From Whalleya microplaca (taxonomy: Eukaryota > Ascomycota > Sordariomycetes > Xylariales > Xylariaceae), in contig MU385719.1 in the NCBI GenBank assembly GCA_022497155.1, positions 620,001-684,000 on the forward strand: a stretch of DNA of 64,000 nt. The letters run 5' to 3'. Under the pieces are notes generated by a model. The model saw only the letters and a program-made list of their open reading frames with translations. It was not told the origin of the DNA and did no database searches. Positions 13,690 to 24,547 of the stretch are shown in pieces. Position 1 is the first letter of the stretch; each line of letters begins with the position of its first letter. Both the position numbers and the translations under genes were made by a program.

Positions 13690-16600
13690 CTAGAGCACGT
13701 AGCCATTGATACTAACGCAACTCCACTCGCGAACGCCCATTCCTTCCTCAAGCTCAATGCACCACCACAGTGCTTCTTTAGCTTTGTTTGGTTGTCCGCT
13801 TTCTTCGTGTGCCCTGGCCAGGGCGAACCATGCATCCGAATAATTCCATCCTGTGCCTAATTTAGTGAGACCCGACAGGAGCCCATATGCTCGATCTCGA
13901 GAGGCAAGTCGATCGACAAGGGGCAGCGATTTGGCTTTGTGGGGTGGTGGAAGCTCTTCTGCTGTTGGGACGCCGTTCGATTTGTAGACAGGGATGGATG
14001 TCTTGTTTACTGGTGATGCGGCCGCAACATTTGATCCGGCGCCTCCAAGTCCTAATGGCGTTGATGGTAGAGCCGGAAAGTTTCCCGTTCTCCTAAGGTC
14101 TGTCTGAGCTTTATGTTCATCAGAACCTGCAGGGGTCAAGTTTGTCGAGTCCTCATTCGGCAATAGGATGTCGGGGACTGCAGCAGGCGGTAAGAGCACT
14201 TCACTGTAAATGTCAAGGAGAATGTTGGAGAGTCCAACAATGGCTGCAGGGTGATCTGGGAAGTGCATCAAGGCTTCCTCGAAGTAACTTTTCGCTACGT
14301 AGGGTGCTTCTTCGGAGATTGCAAGATAGCCGAGCTATATGAGTGTCAGTAAGTGGCCTCCAAAGCAGGACTAGAGTTCGTACCTCGCTCTGCACATCAG
14401 CCCAGAGTTCCTCAACGCTCCGCTTTCCACCCCAACCGGAATTTCTAAACGTCACAGAGCCACTGGCATCTTTAGCAATATCACTTTCCAAACTATCCAC
14501 CAATTTTTTCGCCTCGTCAATGGCACCTTTGGCATCGTCGTGCATTTTGGAGCGGTGATAGAAAGCGGCGATCATCAACCACACTTTGACAAGTACGACT
14601 TGCCTCTGTCGCTTGACTTGATCTGCCGGGAACTGTATTGTGGGTAGAGGATTGGGTGACGATAGCGAATCCCAAAGTAGGTTACCAGAGCCGGTTGTAG
14701 ATCCTCGTATGGATGGAACAGAGGAGTCGAATCGAAGTAAACCTCGGCCCTTTGGAAAAGCTGGTTGGCTGGGGATATTGGTTTTGATGCTCCACGACGC
14801 AGACTCCGGTCGCTCCTGGGCCGCACCATCTCCTATCGCCGTGAAACATTCTTCACCCTCCACAATACTTGACCGACGAGGCGCTCCACCACTGCTGGCT
14901 GCACGGCGTTGGTGAGCGCTGCTGTCTCGTCGCTTCTTTAAACTTCCTCGTCGTGTTGTTGACTCGCTACGTCCACGAATGCTGCCCGACCTCGAGGACC
15001 GTCGGGAATCTCCAACGCCACCGTTTTCCTTGCTAACTTGTATAGCGGGATTTGTGGTAGAGAAGCTGGCGGTGGTCTGAGAGGTCTGAGGTCTTACTGA
15101 AGGTGCCGTAGTCTTGCCACTATCTACGGCGCTTAATTGCTGGGGGTTCCGCGAAGCTTTATCTCTGTTGCCGAAGATGCTACCTCGAATACTTCGAATT
15201 GTACCAGCTGAGCTTTTCGGCACTTCCATCATTGACTTGGCCGCGGCTGGAGGTTTTTGTTGCAAGTTGCCAAATAACCGTGTGTACAACACTAGTAGTT
15301 CGTGGCTCGCGTTCACTGCGACTTCTGGTCCTTCCAACAGCTCTAGGAGAGCAAGCTGGGTCATTTTCACTTGCATTATGCCCTCTTTTTCCAAGTCGTC
15401 CATTTCGTCGACAAGACCTTTTGCTCCAGGGTTTTCGCTCTGTGCTTCTACCTCATTGAGGTGTTCACTTCGGAACGAGCCCTGCAAGTTTTGCGAGCCG
15501 AATAGAACTGTCGGGTCATCAAACTGCTCAAAAGCCCCTTCGCAAGCTCGGGCGGCCATTATGAAGTCTTGCCTGGCACTGAGAAGAAGGGCAAGAAGAT
15601 GCCACAAGGGTATGAGCGAGCGCTCACGCCAATATAGCCCAGAGTCAAAAACTTGTTCACCGGTCCTCTTATGGGACATTAGCGCAGCCTTGACAATGTC
15701 AATAGCCGTAGTAAGTTCTCTTTGCTCTGCCAACAGTAGACCAAGTGTGAAGAGGGTCCTGACGTCCGTTGGATTGCCGTTTTCTGAAGACAGTGATTTC
15801 TGAAGACTGCGGATGGCCTTGGTTTGATTTTCAGTTCGCACAGTTGTATCATAAGTCGTCCGAGACCACTGTGCTTGAGAAAGACCAATAGCTTGCCACG
15901 ATAAGGCATATACACGAGAAGGGATTCTTGGATGCAATATCAAACCATCTCCTGTTTCCTCGTCCAAAGTAGTAATGTTAGTATCTTGGGTATTGGGAAG
16001 TGGTGCCGGTAACTTCTGAAGCATTTGTTCCAGCTCAACTCCAAGGTCGCGCGCTCTTTCTACGACATCTCGATATCCATATTTGCACAAAGCGACGATT
16101 GCTTGAGAAATGGTCTCTAGAACGGTGCTGTCATCGTCAAGACTTGGCTCGGGATGTCCAGTCTTATCAACCCGAGCCTTTCCTTTTTTGACAATATCCA
16201 AGTACGAATCGAGAGCATGGAAAGCTAGGTCGAACTCGGCAACTGAAAGGTGAACAGTGAAGAGGTACCGCAGGATAGCTGTCGAATGAAACGTTTTAGT
16301 CGCAGCCCTGTACAGAATGTCTAATACCCCACGACTGAGACCTTCTTTACCACCAGGTCCAATATCGTATTCGTGCCAACTGCGACCGCTCATGACATTC
16401 CAGTTCCGCACAACGACGGTAACAAAACTTTCAACTTCCTGCCTTTCTTCGTCGGCTCGTGGGAAAGGAATTTCGTTAAGAAGTAAGCCTTCATAGGCTG
16501 CCTCTACCTTCTTCAGTTCCATTCGAAGCTGGTTTCTAGCCGACGCTTCGTTGGTAGCATTCACGTATCCCGTAGGAAACGGTAGGTCCTGCTGGAGAAT

Positions 16601-17538
16601 GGCCGAGATCGCAGCGTAATACTCGTTCCATATCCTTCTTCTGGGCACTGCCCCACGAAAGCCGTAGCCACCGCCTAGGGGAGCTCCTTGGTCCTTGGAT
16701 ACCTCCCAGTACTTCGCCCAAGAACGAAATGGTGCCAGTGCATTGTCGTCCTCAAGGCTCTTTTCCCCTCTTTCGAGTGCCTGAGCTTGCAGCATACAGT
16801 ATTCGGTTAAGAAAAGCTCAGCCCAGAATCTCAACTGCTTGCGGCCCTTCTGGCCAGACCACACATACGATAGCGAGCCGAGGGAGGATTCAAATATGGC
16901 GAGCGCCTTGACCCTCTCATTGTTTCGCGAATGGCAATTAGCTTTCAGGTAGGCGGCCTTGAGAGTGCATACTCTGCTCCATTCGGAGATCCCATCTGGC
17001 TGATCGAATTGGGCCAATTCGCTCTCCAAGTCCTCTGGCAACCGCACTAATGCTAGGTTGTATTCGCCAACAGTCCAATGGAGCCATCCTACACACACCT
17101 GAGCTTGAAATTTTTCCTGCGCACTGGTGTTCTCTCCATCGGCCGCTTCAAGCAATCTAGGGAGTATCTGTCCGATTTCGAGGTCTTCTGTAGAAACGGC
17201 CGTCGTAGGTCTGGATTCGGGTCTCTGCTTCTGGGAAGCCTTGACGATAGCATACTCAGTTTCGGCAGTCGTTGTGAGGCCTAGCGGGAAAACAGTCAGC
17301 CAGAGAACGCTTCACCAGATGTAGTAGATGTTGAGAAGCCATACATAACCTGTCCGTGGCATGCTTGCGGACTTTCCGCACCAGCTCCGGTACGTCGTCC
17401 CATTTCCCCTCACACCTTGCGTCTTCTAAGCGAAGTATGTACTGCGCGGCCTTGCTCGATTTCTACAGTAGCAAGAGTCAGGTCAGCAATTACGACCCCC
17501 TGTCTGAGATATAGTAAGGAGGGAGAACCCACACTCAT
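13690..17538 (-). CDS. TPR-repeat protein of the YPP1/TTC7 (Rhf1-like) family
   Basis: Four coding exons on the minus strand: 17538-17533 (only Met-Ser), 17462-17345, 17280-14384 and 14334-13690, giving 1221 residues. The early junctions rebuild LEDARCEGKWDDVPELVRKV and RLCLTTTAETEYAIVKA; the last intron has a TACTGAC branch site. The protein ends ALWWCIELEEGMGVREWS...GYVL, the family C-terminus as I recall it. Helical TPR-like repeats fill residues about 30-800. A Ser/Arg-rich low-complexity linker follows (RSSRSGSIRGRSESTTRRGS), then C-terminal TPRs including the ISEEAPYVAKSYFEEAL segment. Yeast Ypp1 and animal TTC7 hold the phosphatidylinositol 4-kinase complex at the plasma membrane; filamentous-fungal members are often labelled filamentation protein Rhf1. 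The first coding exon of two codons is the least certain part. Confidence 0.8.
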
Positions 17539-18327
17539 TCTGATGATAGCCCTCTTGGCTCCTCGACTTGAACCAACCGAGCACTGAGCAAAACACGCTA
17601 TTGTTCAACCGGACTTGGAGATAGCATATCGATCGTACGGAGTACAAAAGCAGTCAGTCTTCTAGGTTCATGCGGCTGCAACTCACCAACAAAAGCAGGA
17701 ATGACTGATTTGCTTCCAAGGCGGTGCGCGTACGTGTAATTGGAGTTGGCTGAGACCCCGGACCTTGCTAAAGAAACAGGGGTAAGCTACGTAATAATAA
17801 ATTACACATGTGATGTATGGATCCGTACATTAGCTATGTCATTGATTCCTTTAGAAAGGAAACCCCGCCTATTTCCCGGACTATGCACCGTTATGCATAT
17901 ATGCCATACATATATCACCCACCATGAGCCAGTACCCGGGTAAATGCATATATATGCTGTTAAGCACCAATTGAAGCTTCAAAAAAAGTTTCGCCAGGAA
18001 AACATCCAGTAGAGATCTGTAGTCTGATAGGTTTGCGCCTGGAGCCCTCATTCTACCAATTTATTGTTTCTTTCTCATCAGGAGAGCTGATGTATAACCA
18101 ACACTCCTAAACCTTTTATTGGCAATATTTTTTTCCCTTCCATGAAAGCTCCACAGCATCGGCCTTGGAATTATTTTCGCTGCTCTCTCGGAGTCTCATC
18201 TCAGACTAACACACAGCTTAGCAGAGCTATACTCTTTGAGCAGTCGAATTAAGTAGATATATATTACAACACTCGCTCTGCGCCCATCACTTCAACTTCT
18301 GTTTGACTTCTACTCAAGTTGTCAGGG
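17539..18327. promoter_or_regulatory. Shared divergent promoter region, YPP1-like gene and RIX1
   Basis: 789 bp separate the two divergent start codons (minus-strand ATG at 17538, plus-strand ATG at 18328). It holds no gene. A polypyrimidine/T-rich stretch lies near 18110-18200 on the RIX1 side. No specific factor site can be assigned. Confidence 0.5.
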
Positions 18328-20734
18328 ATGGCTTCTCACACCGTGGCTTTTGCTGCGCTGCCACCGGAACTGCGCAGCATATGCCGGAGATTGACGTCGC
18401 CAAAGCCAGAGCAGCTCCCATCTCTATTACCATCTCTTCTGAAGGACTTGATACGCTGCCAAGAGCCTTTGTCAATATCTCACGAAGCGAAAACTCCAGC
18501 GAGCTCATCTGAATCAGCATTGCTCGTGCACAAGCTGAAAACCCAGATATCTGCGCTCTTGAATGGTAGGACTGTCCAAGGACGCTTCGTGGGAACCGCG
18601 TTGGTGAAAGCCGTTGTAGAGGCTGGCGGTTGGGAATGCCTTCGAACGTCTGAAACGTGGGTTCGTGTGTTGTTGTCAATCCTTCAAGTCGGTATTCATC
18701 AGTCTAATTTTCCAGGAGAAAGAGCTCACAACATCGCAGAGAAAGGAGCCAGCAGTAAGCAAAGACTTATGTATCGTGACTTTAGTCAAAATATATACTC
18801 TGATGCATGCCTATCCAACATTGGTGCGAGAGATTGTAACGCCTACGCTACCTACATTCGCAACAGCGTGCCTCCAAATCCTGAAGCCTCCAGTTTCCAG
18901 CAAGGCTTCAAAGGCACCTCATAGTCTCATTGAAACGGTCTTCGAGGCCTTGTTGACTCTTATCCCACTGTATCCTACTACATTGCGTCAGTTTTCCGCC
19001 AAGATCAAGGTCGAGACACGGCCATACGTCGTCGCGACCATCTCGGACGGTGCAACAGTCCCATCATCGTTACAGGCTAGCAGTCGACGTTTAGCAGTAA
19101 GGTTACATATGACGGCTGTTAAAGGTGGAGATTCCACTGAATGGGCGAAACATTTACATGGACTGGTCAAGACCTTCCACTCCACAGCTGATCAGGTTTT
19201 TCGAGCTGTCCAGGAGAACTGGGAGTCGACTTCAGGTTACGTATCACAACCAGGAAACTTCGATACGGAGCCACAAGGAGGAAGTAGCAGTCCAGAGCAG
19301 TTCCCGCCGTGGACTGGTGTGCATGCGGGTAGCGAGAGAATGATCAACCTGCTCAATTATATCGCTGACTATCTCCGCTGTCGCACCAAAACAGCTGTCG
19401 TAATCCCAATCAGCGCAATCGTCGACGTTACTACGAGGGTATCTTCAATCATGCCGCCAGTTGCGGGGAGAGAGAAGGTTGAATCAGTCCAAATGAATCC
19501 TGCCGTTGGCAGAGACGAGAAAGATGAGTTATGGACAGTCTTTCCAGACATTCAACTTGCTGCAATGAAACTACTCCTTGCCACGGCTCAGAGACTATGG
19601 AGAAATTTCTTACCCGTAGCCCAGGAGACATTAGAGCAGGTGTTACGAATGTTCGAATCAAGCTATCGCCTACCTGAAGTCCGGACAATGACATTCATCC
19701 TAATTCGAGAGCTGCTCCAACTCCTTGGCCCAACCATAGCCAAGGTCACTGTAGAAGGGCTAAGCCTTGTTATCAAAGCATGCTGCCGCGATCTCCTCGG
19801 ATCCGCGAGTCATCTGAAGCGTCCCAAACAAGCGGCCGCTGCTCTACAGAACGGGTCAAAATCCAAGACCGTTAGCCAAAACGCTGACGCATTTCTTGCT
19901 CAAAAGGCTGATGACGACTTCGTCTCGGTCTCGCTGAGCGCAGATCACGTATCGGCAGCTGAGGCGCTCTTGGCCACGCTCTTCAGCCACGTGCCGCAGC
20001 AGCATCTTCCTTCCTCTCTTCGGTCTCACATGCTGAAAACCGCTATCTTCTGCCGGAGTAGGGATGCACAAGTCGCGAGTGTGTTGCACCCGTCACGAGA
20101 TAGAAGCGGTAGGACACCGCAAGTTATCCTGCCATACCTGACTCGCCAATTCCCCCACGATGAGAGCGTCGAGATCCTACGCTTCAATTTCCGGCCTCTC
20201 GCAACCGGAGCTAGGCCCGATATCATGGACATCGAGGACATGGTAGTCGACGACGACGAGCGCGAGACGAAAGCCCCCAACAATGGCTTTTCGTTCGACC
20301 GACCATTCGTGCCTTCATTCTCTAGTGCTCAAAGCACCTTACCAGCGGCCGAGCCACTCAAAGCATCAAGCGTTGCTCCCGTGCAAGTTGCTGAGAGCGT
20401 AGAGACCCCCTTCCTCCCCCAGCCATCGGAAGCAACCATCAGGTCCGAGGAGGAGCAGGCTGCGGTGCAACCACCGCGTGCCAACTCGCTGAAGCGAAAG
20501 AACGAGGATGATGCAGAGACTGCGGTCTCGAAACGGGTCGAGATCGACGGGACGCGCACGTCATCAGCGCCGAGTCCTGGGTCGGCTGCTTTCAATGCGC
20601 CACCGGCGCGCGGTACTACCGGTCAAGAGGAGGACAAAGACGAGGACGAGGAAAGCGATAACGAGAGTGTCCACCTGAACATGGAGCTCGACTCGGATGA
20701 TGATGACGAGGACGAGGGCGAGGACGAGGACTAG
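18328..20734 (+). CDS. RIX1: Pre-rRNA-processing protein RIX1
   Basis: Two exons, 18328-18687 and 18740-20734, joined by a 52-bp intron (GTCGGT...CGCAG), give 784 residues. The junction reads WVRVLLSILQ then RKEPAVSKDLCIVTLVKIY, matching the N-terminal RIX1 domain, which continues with YPTLVREIVTPTLPTF. The middle is helical, HEAT-like. The C-terminus carries a basic NLS-like RANSLKRKNEDD segment and ends in a long acidic Asp/Glu tail (last about 40 residues) common in nucleolar proteins. Rix1 acts with Ipi1/Ipi3 and the Rea1 ATPase in 60S subunit maturation and ITS2 processing in the nucleus. The ATG at 18328 is the first in frame and begins MASHTVAFAALPPELRS. It is divergent from the YPP1-like gene. 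Confidence 0.92.
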
Positions 20735-21639
20735 GACTAGACCGGAGAGTAGGCTTTTCGAGCCGGTTGCAGCGTAGCATTCGGCAACATGGCGAGCATC
20801 CCGTCATGCGCTGTGCGGGTAAAAGAATCTGCATGGAACTTTAATTGCATGTACATAATATTGACAGATGGATCCAGGTCTATTGCCTATCATGCAGATG
20901 TCAGGCACAGTAGAGACTGCATAATCGTGTGAATCGTTTATATCCAAAAATCGGTCACATACTGCGAAGACGCTCGGATGCAGATTGGTACATCCTATCA
21001 TTCGCATGCAGGTTTTCTTGAAGGGTCAATAATGATACCGTGACATCTTGGCCAAAAGTAAATATCGCAATAGTCGAACCTGTAAGACAAGCTTTCTCGG
21101 CTCATGGCATGCGGAGCTCCAGTCGCCCTCTAGGCAAAATGAGTATATGATATTACTGGAGGTAAGGTAGAGTCTAGCAAGTGCTCGGTTGGACAATAAT
21201 GTGATATGTCTGGAGCTATGGTTACAATGGCCACTATAAGGCAACAGCGAGCTCGTGTGACTTAAGTAGCAGAGGCAAGGCTACAGGAAATCACAAAAGC
21301 AGAACGCAAGCATCCGAAATATTGGAAAACCTTCTCATTGAGGGTATAATCTGAATCATCTGCTATACAAAGTCCGACAGGAATGCAATCCAAGTTGCTC
21401 ATCTAGACCCACCATATGTACATGAAGCATCCATATCCGTTGAATGCAACGCCAATGTCTGCACTTCGAATATGCAACATTGGTCAATAGTCCTGGAAAA
21501 TCCGGGTGCCGTCATACCCCTAAAATGAACCGCAGGCACCAACGCCATTTCTAGATGCATCGTTTACGGCCATCCATGCTTCTAGTACCAGTAGCCAGGG
21601 TATAGCCATCCTCCCCCAGTTTCTCAGCAATACCTAGCC
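20735..21639. other. Convergent intergenic region
   Basis: Between the stop of RIX1 (plus) and the stop of the WW-domain gene (minus). It presumably holds both 3' UTRs and terminators. No coding signal was seen. Confidence 0.5.
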
Positions 21640-22491
21640 TTAGTCTCTCAGCCAAGCTCTGCGTTTCTCTTCCTTTCTAGCACGGCGCTTCTCCTTGAAC
21701 TGTTTGAGTTCTGCCTTGCTAGGCTTCTTCCCCGAGCGTTCGGCCTTCAGACTTCGTCCATCGTGCGCATTGGCCGCCGCATCGACATCAAAGAAAGCAC
21801 TCATTTGTCTCCTAGACTTCGCGTCATCAGTGTGTCGATCGGGATTCTGGTCATCGCCTTGCCATCGTCCAGTGAAGCGGTTGAAAGAACCTATGGCGGC
21901 GTATGCGGCGGACGGGTCCATTGGCTGTTGATATCCAGAGGCATCCTCCTCATTTTTGGCATACCAGGCGTTGGGATCGTAGTCACCATGAATAGCTGGA
22001 TTGTATCCTCCCGCCGGGGGCCGTTCGTTCTTCGGGGGTTCAGCAGTAGCAGGTGAAGCAAGGTCTTGTTGCAATGTTGGCTGAGCTGGTTGTACGGGCT
22101 GCGCTGGCTGTACTCGAGGATTGTCCCATGTAGTCTCATTGGTGAATCGATTGTGAAAGAAGTAGGCATTATGAGTCGCATCCCAATGGAAGTCCCAGCC
22201 ATCATCTTCCACGGCAGGCGGTGGCTCATTGGGGAGCGGAGGTGCATTCGAGGCATCGGCGGAGGCTACAGACGATGCCTCACCAGTTTCTTGTGATGAA
22301 GCTGATTCAGTTGGTGACTCTGCAGCGGCGCTACTCCTACCTGCAGAAGATGCAGCTGAGATGTGATCGTCGTGATTTGCATCCTGAGACTTCGATTCTT
22401 TCTCCGACAGGGGTTTGTCTGAGATGTTGCTACCCTTGGGCTGATCAGCAACCACTTCGGACGAAGCAGGTGACGTAGGCTTGGATGACAT
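21640..22491 (-). CDS. WW-domain protein with basic coiled C-terminus
   Basis: A single exon of 283 residues starts at ATG 22491 (MSSKPTSPASS). Residues 1-92 are Ser/Ala-rich and disordered. One WW domain lies at about 95-126 with the signature Trp99, the Tyr110-Phe-Phe aromatic block, Trp122 and Pro125. It is followed by PAQPVQPAQP Pro/Gln repeats. A conserved-looking segment, GGYNPAIHGDYDPNAWYAK, comes next. The C-terminus (about 245-283) is strongly basic, with KKPSKAELKQFKEKRRARKE, probably a single helix. WW domains bind Pro-rich peptides; fungal proteins of this layout are often linked to pre-mRNA processing or nuclear assemblies, which is inference here. It converges with RIX1. Confidence 0.85.
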   Translation of the reverse strand: MSSKPTSPASSEVVADQPKGSNISDKPLSEKESKSQDANHDDHISAASSAGRSSAAAESPTESASSQETGEASSVASADASNAPPLPNEPPPAVEDDGWDFHWDATHNAYFFHNRFTNETTWDNPRVQPAQPVQPAQPTLQQDLASPATAEPPKNERPPAGGYNPAIHGDYDPNAWYAKNEEDASGYQQPMDPSAAYAAIGSFNRFTGRWQGDDQNPDRHTDDAKSRRQMSAFFDVDAAANAHDGRSLKAERSGKKPSKAELKQFKEKRRARKEEKRRAWLRD

Positions 22492-23033
22492 TGTTGCGAA
22501 TATTTCTAGAGAATGGTTAATAGACGTCTACGACCGAGTCGGATAATAGTAGTTGGAAGAATACATGCTGTCGAAGGAGTCACAGTCATTAAAACCTATT
22601 AGGGGTTGCTGCTGGTGAATCGGTCCTGAGACAGGCCCATGATCAAAACTGGTGGTAATGATGCATCGTCAAGCTCCTTGGTCAGGCAAGGCTGTCGCTC
22701 AAGGGATCTTATCGGCTATCGGCACCGGATAATCTTCGGATAGGCACAAATGCCGGATTTATACTTATCCCGAAGATATATGGTCCGCGCTCAAGTATCA
22801 TAGTGGCCCGAGCGTTTAGCCGCCCTGTCAAAATGACCTGCACCAGTTCCAAGCGATGTGATATTGTGGCACTGTCTCCAGATGCACCAGCCTCATCTAG
22901 GTTAGTATTGCGAGTAGCTTCAGCGGCTCAGCCCGGATCTTCGGAGTGATGACTTTGGCCCCAATGGAACCTGATTATGTACGACCATCACGACACGTTC
23001 TAGACCTCCTAGATCTTGTCATGCTATGTCTGC
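22492..23033. other. Promoter side of the WW-domain gene
   Basis: About 540 bp upstream of the WW-domain gene start on the minus strand, ending at the left target-site duplication of the MITE-like element. No coding signal. Confidence 0.5.
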
Positions 23034-23035
23034 TA

Positions 23036-23092
23036 GCCCACCTAAAACTCCCTCCCTTTTTTCCTAAAACTCCCCCCCTCTCCACTTAGTAC
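23036..23092 (+). repeat. Left terminal inverted repeat of the MITE-like element
   Basis: 57 bp, starting GCCCACCTAAAACTCCC and ending CACTTAGTAC. It pairs with the reverse complement of 23491-23546. Confidence 0.9.
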
Positions 23093-23181
23093 AGCGCTAT
23101 CATACGCTGGCATAGGTGACCTCTCAGATTAGTATGTAGATCCGTGTCGATTGGTGAAATTACAATACCTGGCTATGTATA

Positions 23182-23196
23182 TACCTAAGGTAGGTA
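23182..23196. repeat. Palindromic motif TACCTAAGGTAGGTA, copy 1
   Basis: A 15-bp near-palindromic motif inside the MITE-like element. The identical motif occurs at 61148-61162, and shorter relatives (CCTACCTAG, TACCTAGGTAG) occur in several intergenic stretches. Confidence 0.6.
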
Positions 23197-23490
23197 GTCA
23201 TTCTGTGTCCCATTAACATCAATTGCAATAGTAACACTTACCACTCGATATTGACGCCATCCGCAATAACTACTTATTTAAGAAGTTGACTTTTATAGCC
23301 TCTTTAATATCGACTTATGATTACTTAAGCTAACGCTGCTTAAAAGTAATTGAATACTACTAATATAAACTACTATCAAGATATTTATATACGCGTTAAA
23401 TGCCTCTAGCGCGTACGGTATTTATATATATAGAATACATCTCATCTACATATTAATCTGGAGGGGTACCTATGTCAGCGGCATACTTTG

Positions 23491-23546
23491 GTACTAAGTG
23501 GAGAGGGGGGAGTTTTAGGAAAAAAGGGAGGGAGTTTTAGGTGGGC
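23491..23546 (-). repeat. Right terminal inverted repeat of the MITE-like element
   Basis: 56 bp, starting GTACTAAGTGG and ending TTTTAGGTGGGC. It is the exact reverse complement of the left repeat except for one fewer base in the G run. Confidence 0.9.
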
Positions 23547-23548
23547 TA

Positions 23549-24547
23549 ATGTCTGCATGAAACCATCATGGTTTCTCACAACCAGCTCGGCTGAAGACAT
23601 TGTCAGTCCATTTCTGAACCCCCAAGTCCTTCTAGTTTTGACTAAACGGCCTGCCAAGCGGCTGCACGTGTTATTTGATATTTGTGAAGACAACTCTTGG
23701 ACAAGCTATTGTCGATTCTGCGCGGCAACATACTTTGATACTTGCTTCAAAAAGCCTTAATATAGCTGCAGCTAGGGTTTGTGGATACCATATGATGCAA
23801 GCCCTCCTCCTGGCTTTTGTTGGTGTTACCCAAAAGCTGGAAATCTGAGGCGCTTTTAGTGGCAGCCAACCAATATTCACCGTGATCTCTCTTGTCAGAA
23901 TCGTCAAAGTTGATGAAAGATTGCGCGGCTCAGCCCCAAAATCTCTCCAATGTTACATTGTCGTATTCCAAAGCCATTTATCCAAAGGAGGGAGCTCCGG
24001 GTATTGTCCAGGCACACATAGGCTAGATTGTGCCAGTTACAATCTGGAGTCCTAAAATGTCCTTTGATCCCTGGTTTCAAGCTGTTTGCTTCAGATCTGG
24101 CCATGTGGGTGAGGTAGCTTATCCCTTCTTTTTCCCATTCACTACAGATACCCTGATACTATTTCTGCCTCTTGGATGGCCCTATTTCGACGGACGTTTC
24201 TTCCGCTACGCAATGCAGGCACAGATATTCGGCCCTGAATGACGCACATACATTGTTTCTATTGTCCATGTGTGGGGGGTATAGTTTAGTGAATGAACTA
24301 CCTGCTTCCCATCCTAATTTTTACTCCTCAATTTCTATGGTTTTCCCGCTCTATTCAGAGAATTGACAAGGGGTCCCCCACGGGGTATTGTACAGATATG
24401 ATACTTGGATAAATTGCTACTTGAAAAAAGAAAACAGCTCTATTGATCTTTCAGGTATAAATTCAGGTGATCGCAAGCCACTTGCGCCATCTAGCACGTT
24501 AGAGCCAATATACTTCACTTGGATACTAAACCAACATCATAGTCGTG
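23549..24547. other. Intergenic between the MITE-like element and the GH16 gene
   Basis: About 1 kb with only short open frames and no recognisable protein. The last 100 bp form the GH16 promoter. Confidence 0.5.
24456..24462 (+). promoter_or_regulatory. TATA box of the GH16 gene
   Basis: TATAAAT lies 92 bp upstream of the ATG at 24548, a plausible core-promoter distance allowing for a short leader. Confidence 0.45.

Larger units (their letters stand above)
23036..23546. mobile_element. MITE-like nonautonomous DNA transposon, TA target duplication
   Basis: A 511-bp element is bounded by near-perfect terminal inverted repeats (left 23036-23092, right 23491-23546) that differ only by one base in a C/G run. 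The dinucleotide TA flanks both ends (23034-23035 and 23547-23548), as expected for Tc1/mariner or pogo/Fot-type insertion. Each repeat begins GCCCACCTAAAACTCCC and contains a second CCTAAAACTCC, so the TIR has an internal duplication. The core is AT-rich with no open frame, so it cannot encode its own transposase. Only one copy is visible in the window. Confidence 0.85.
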
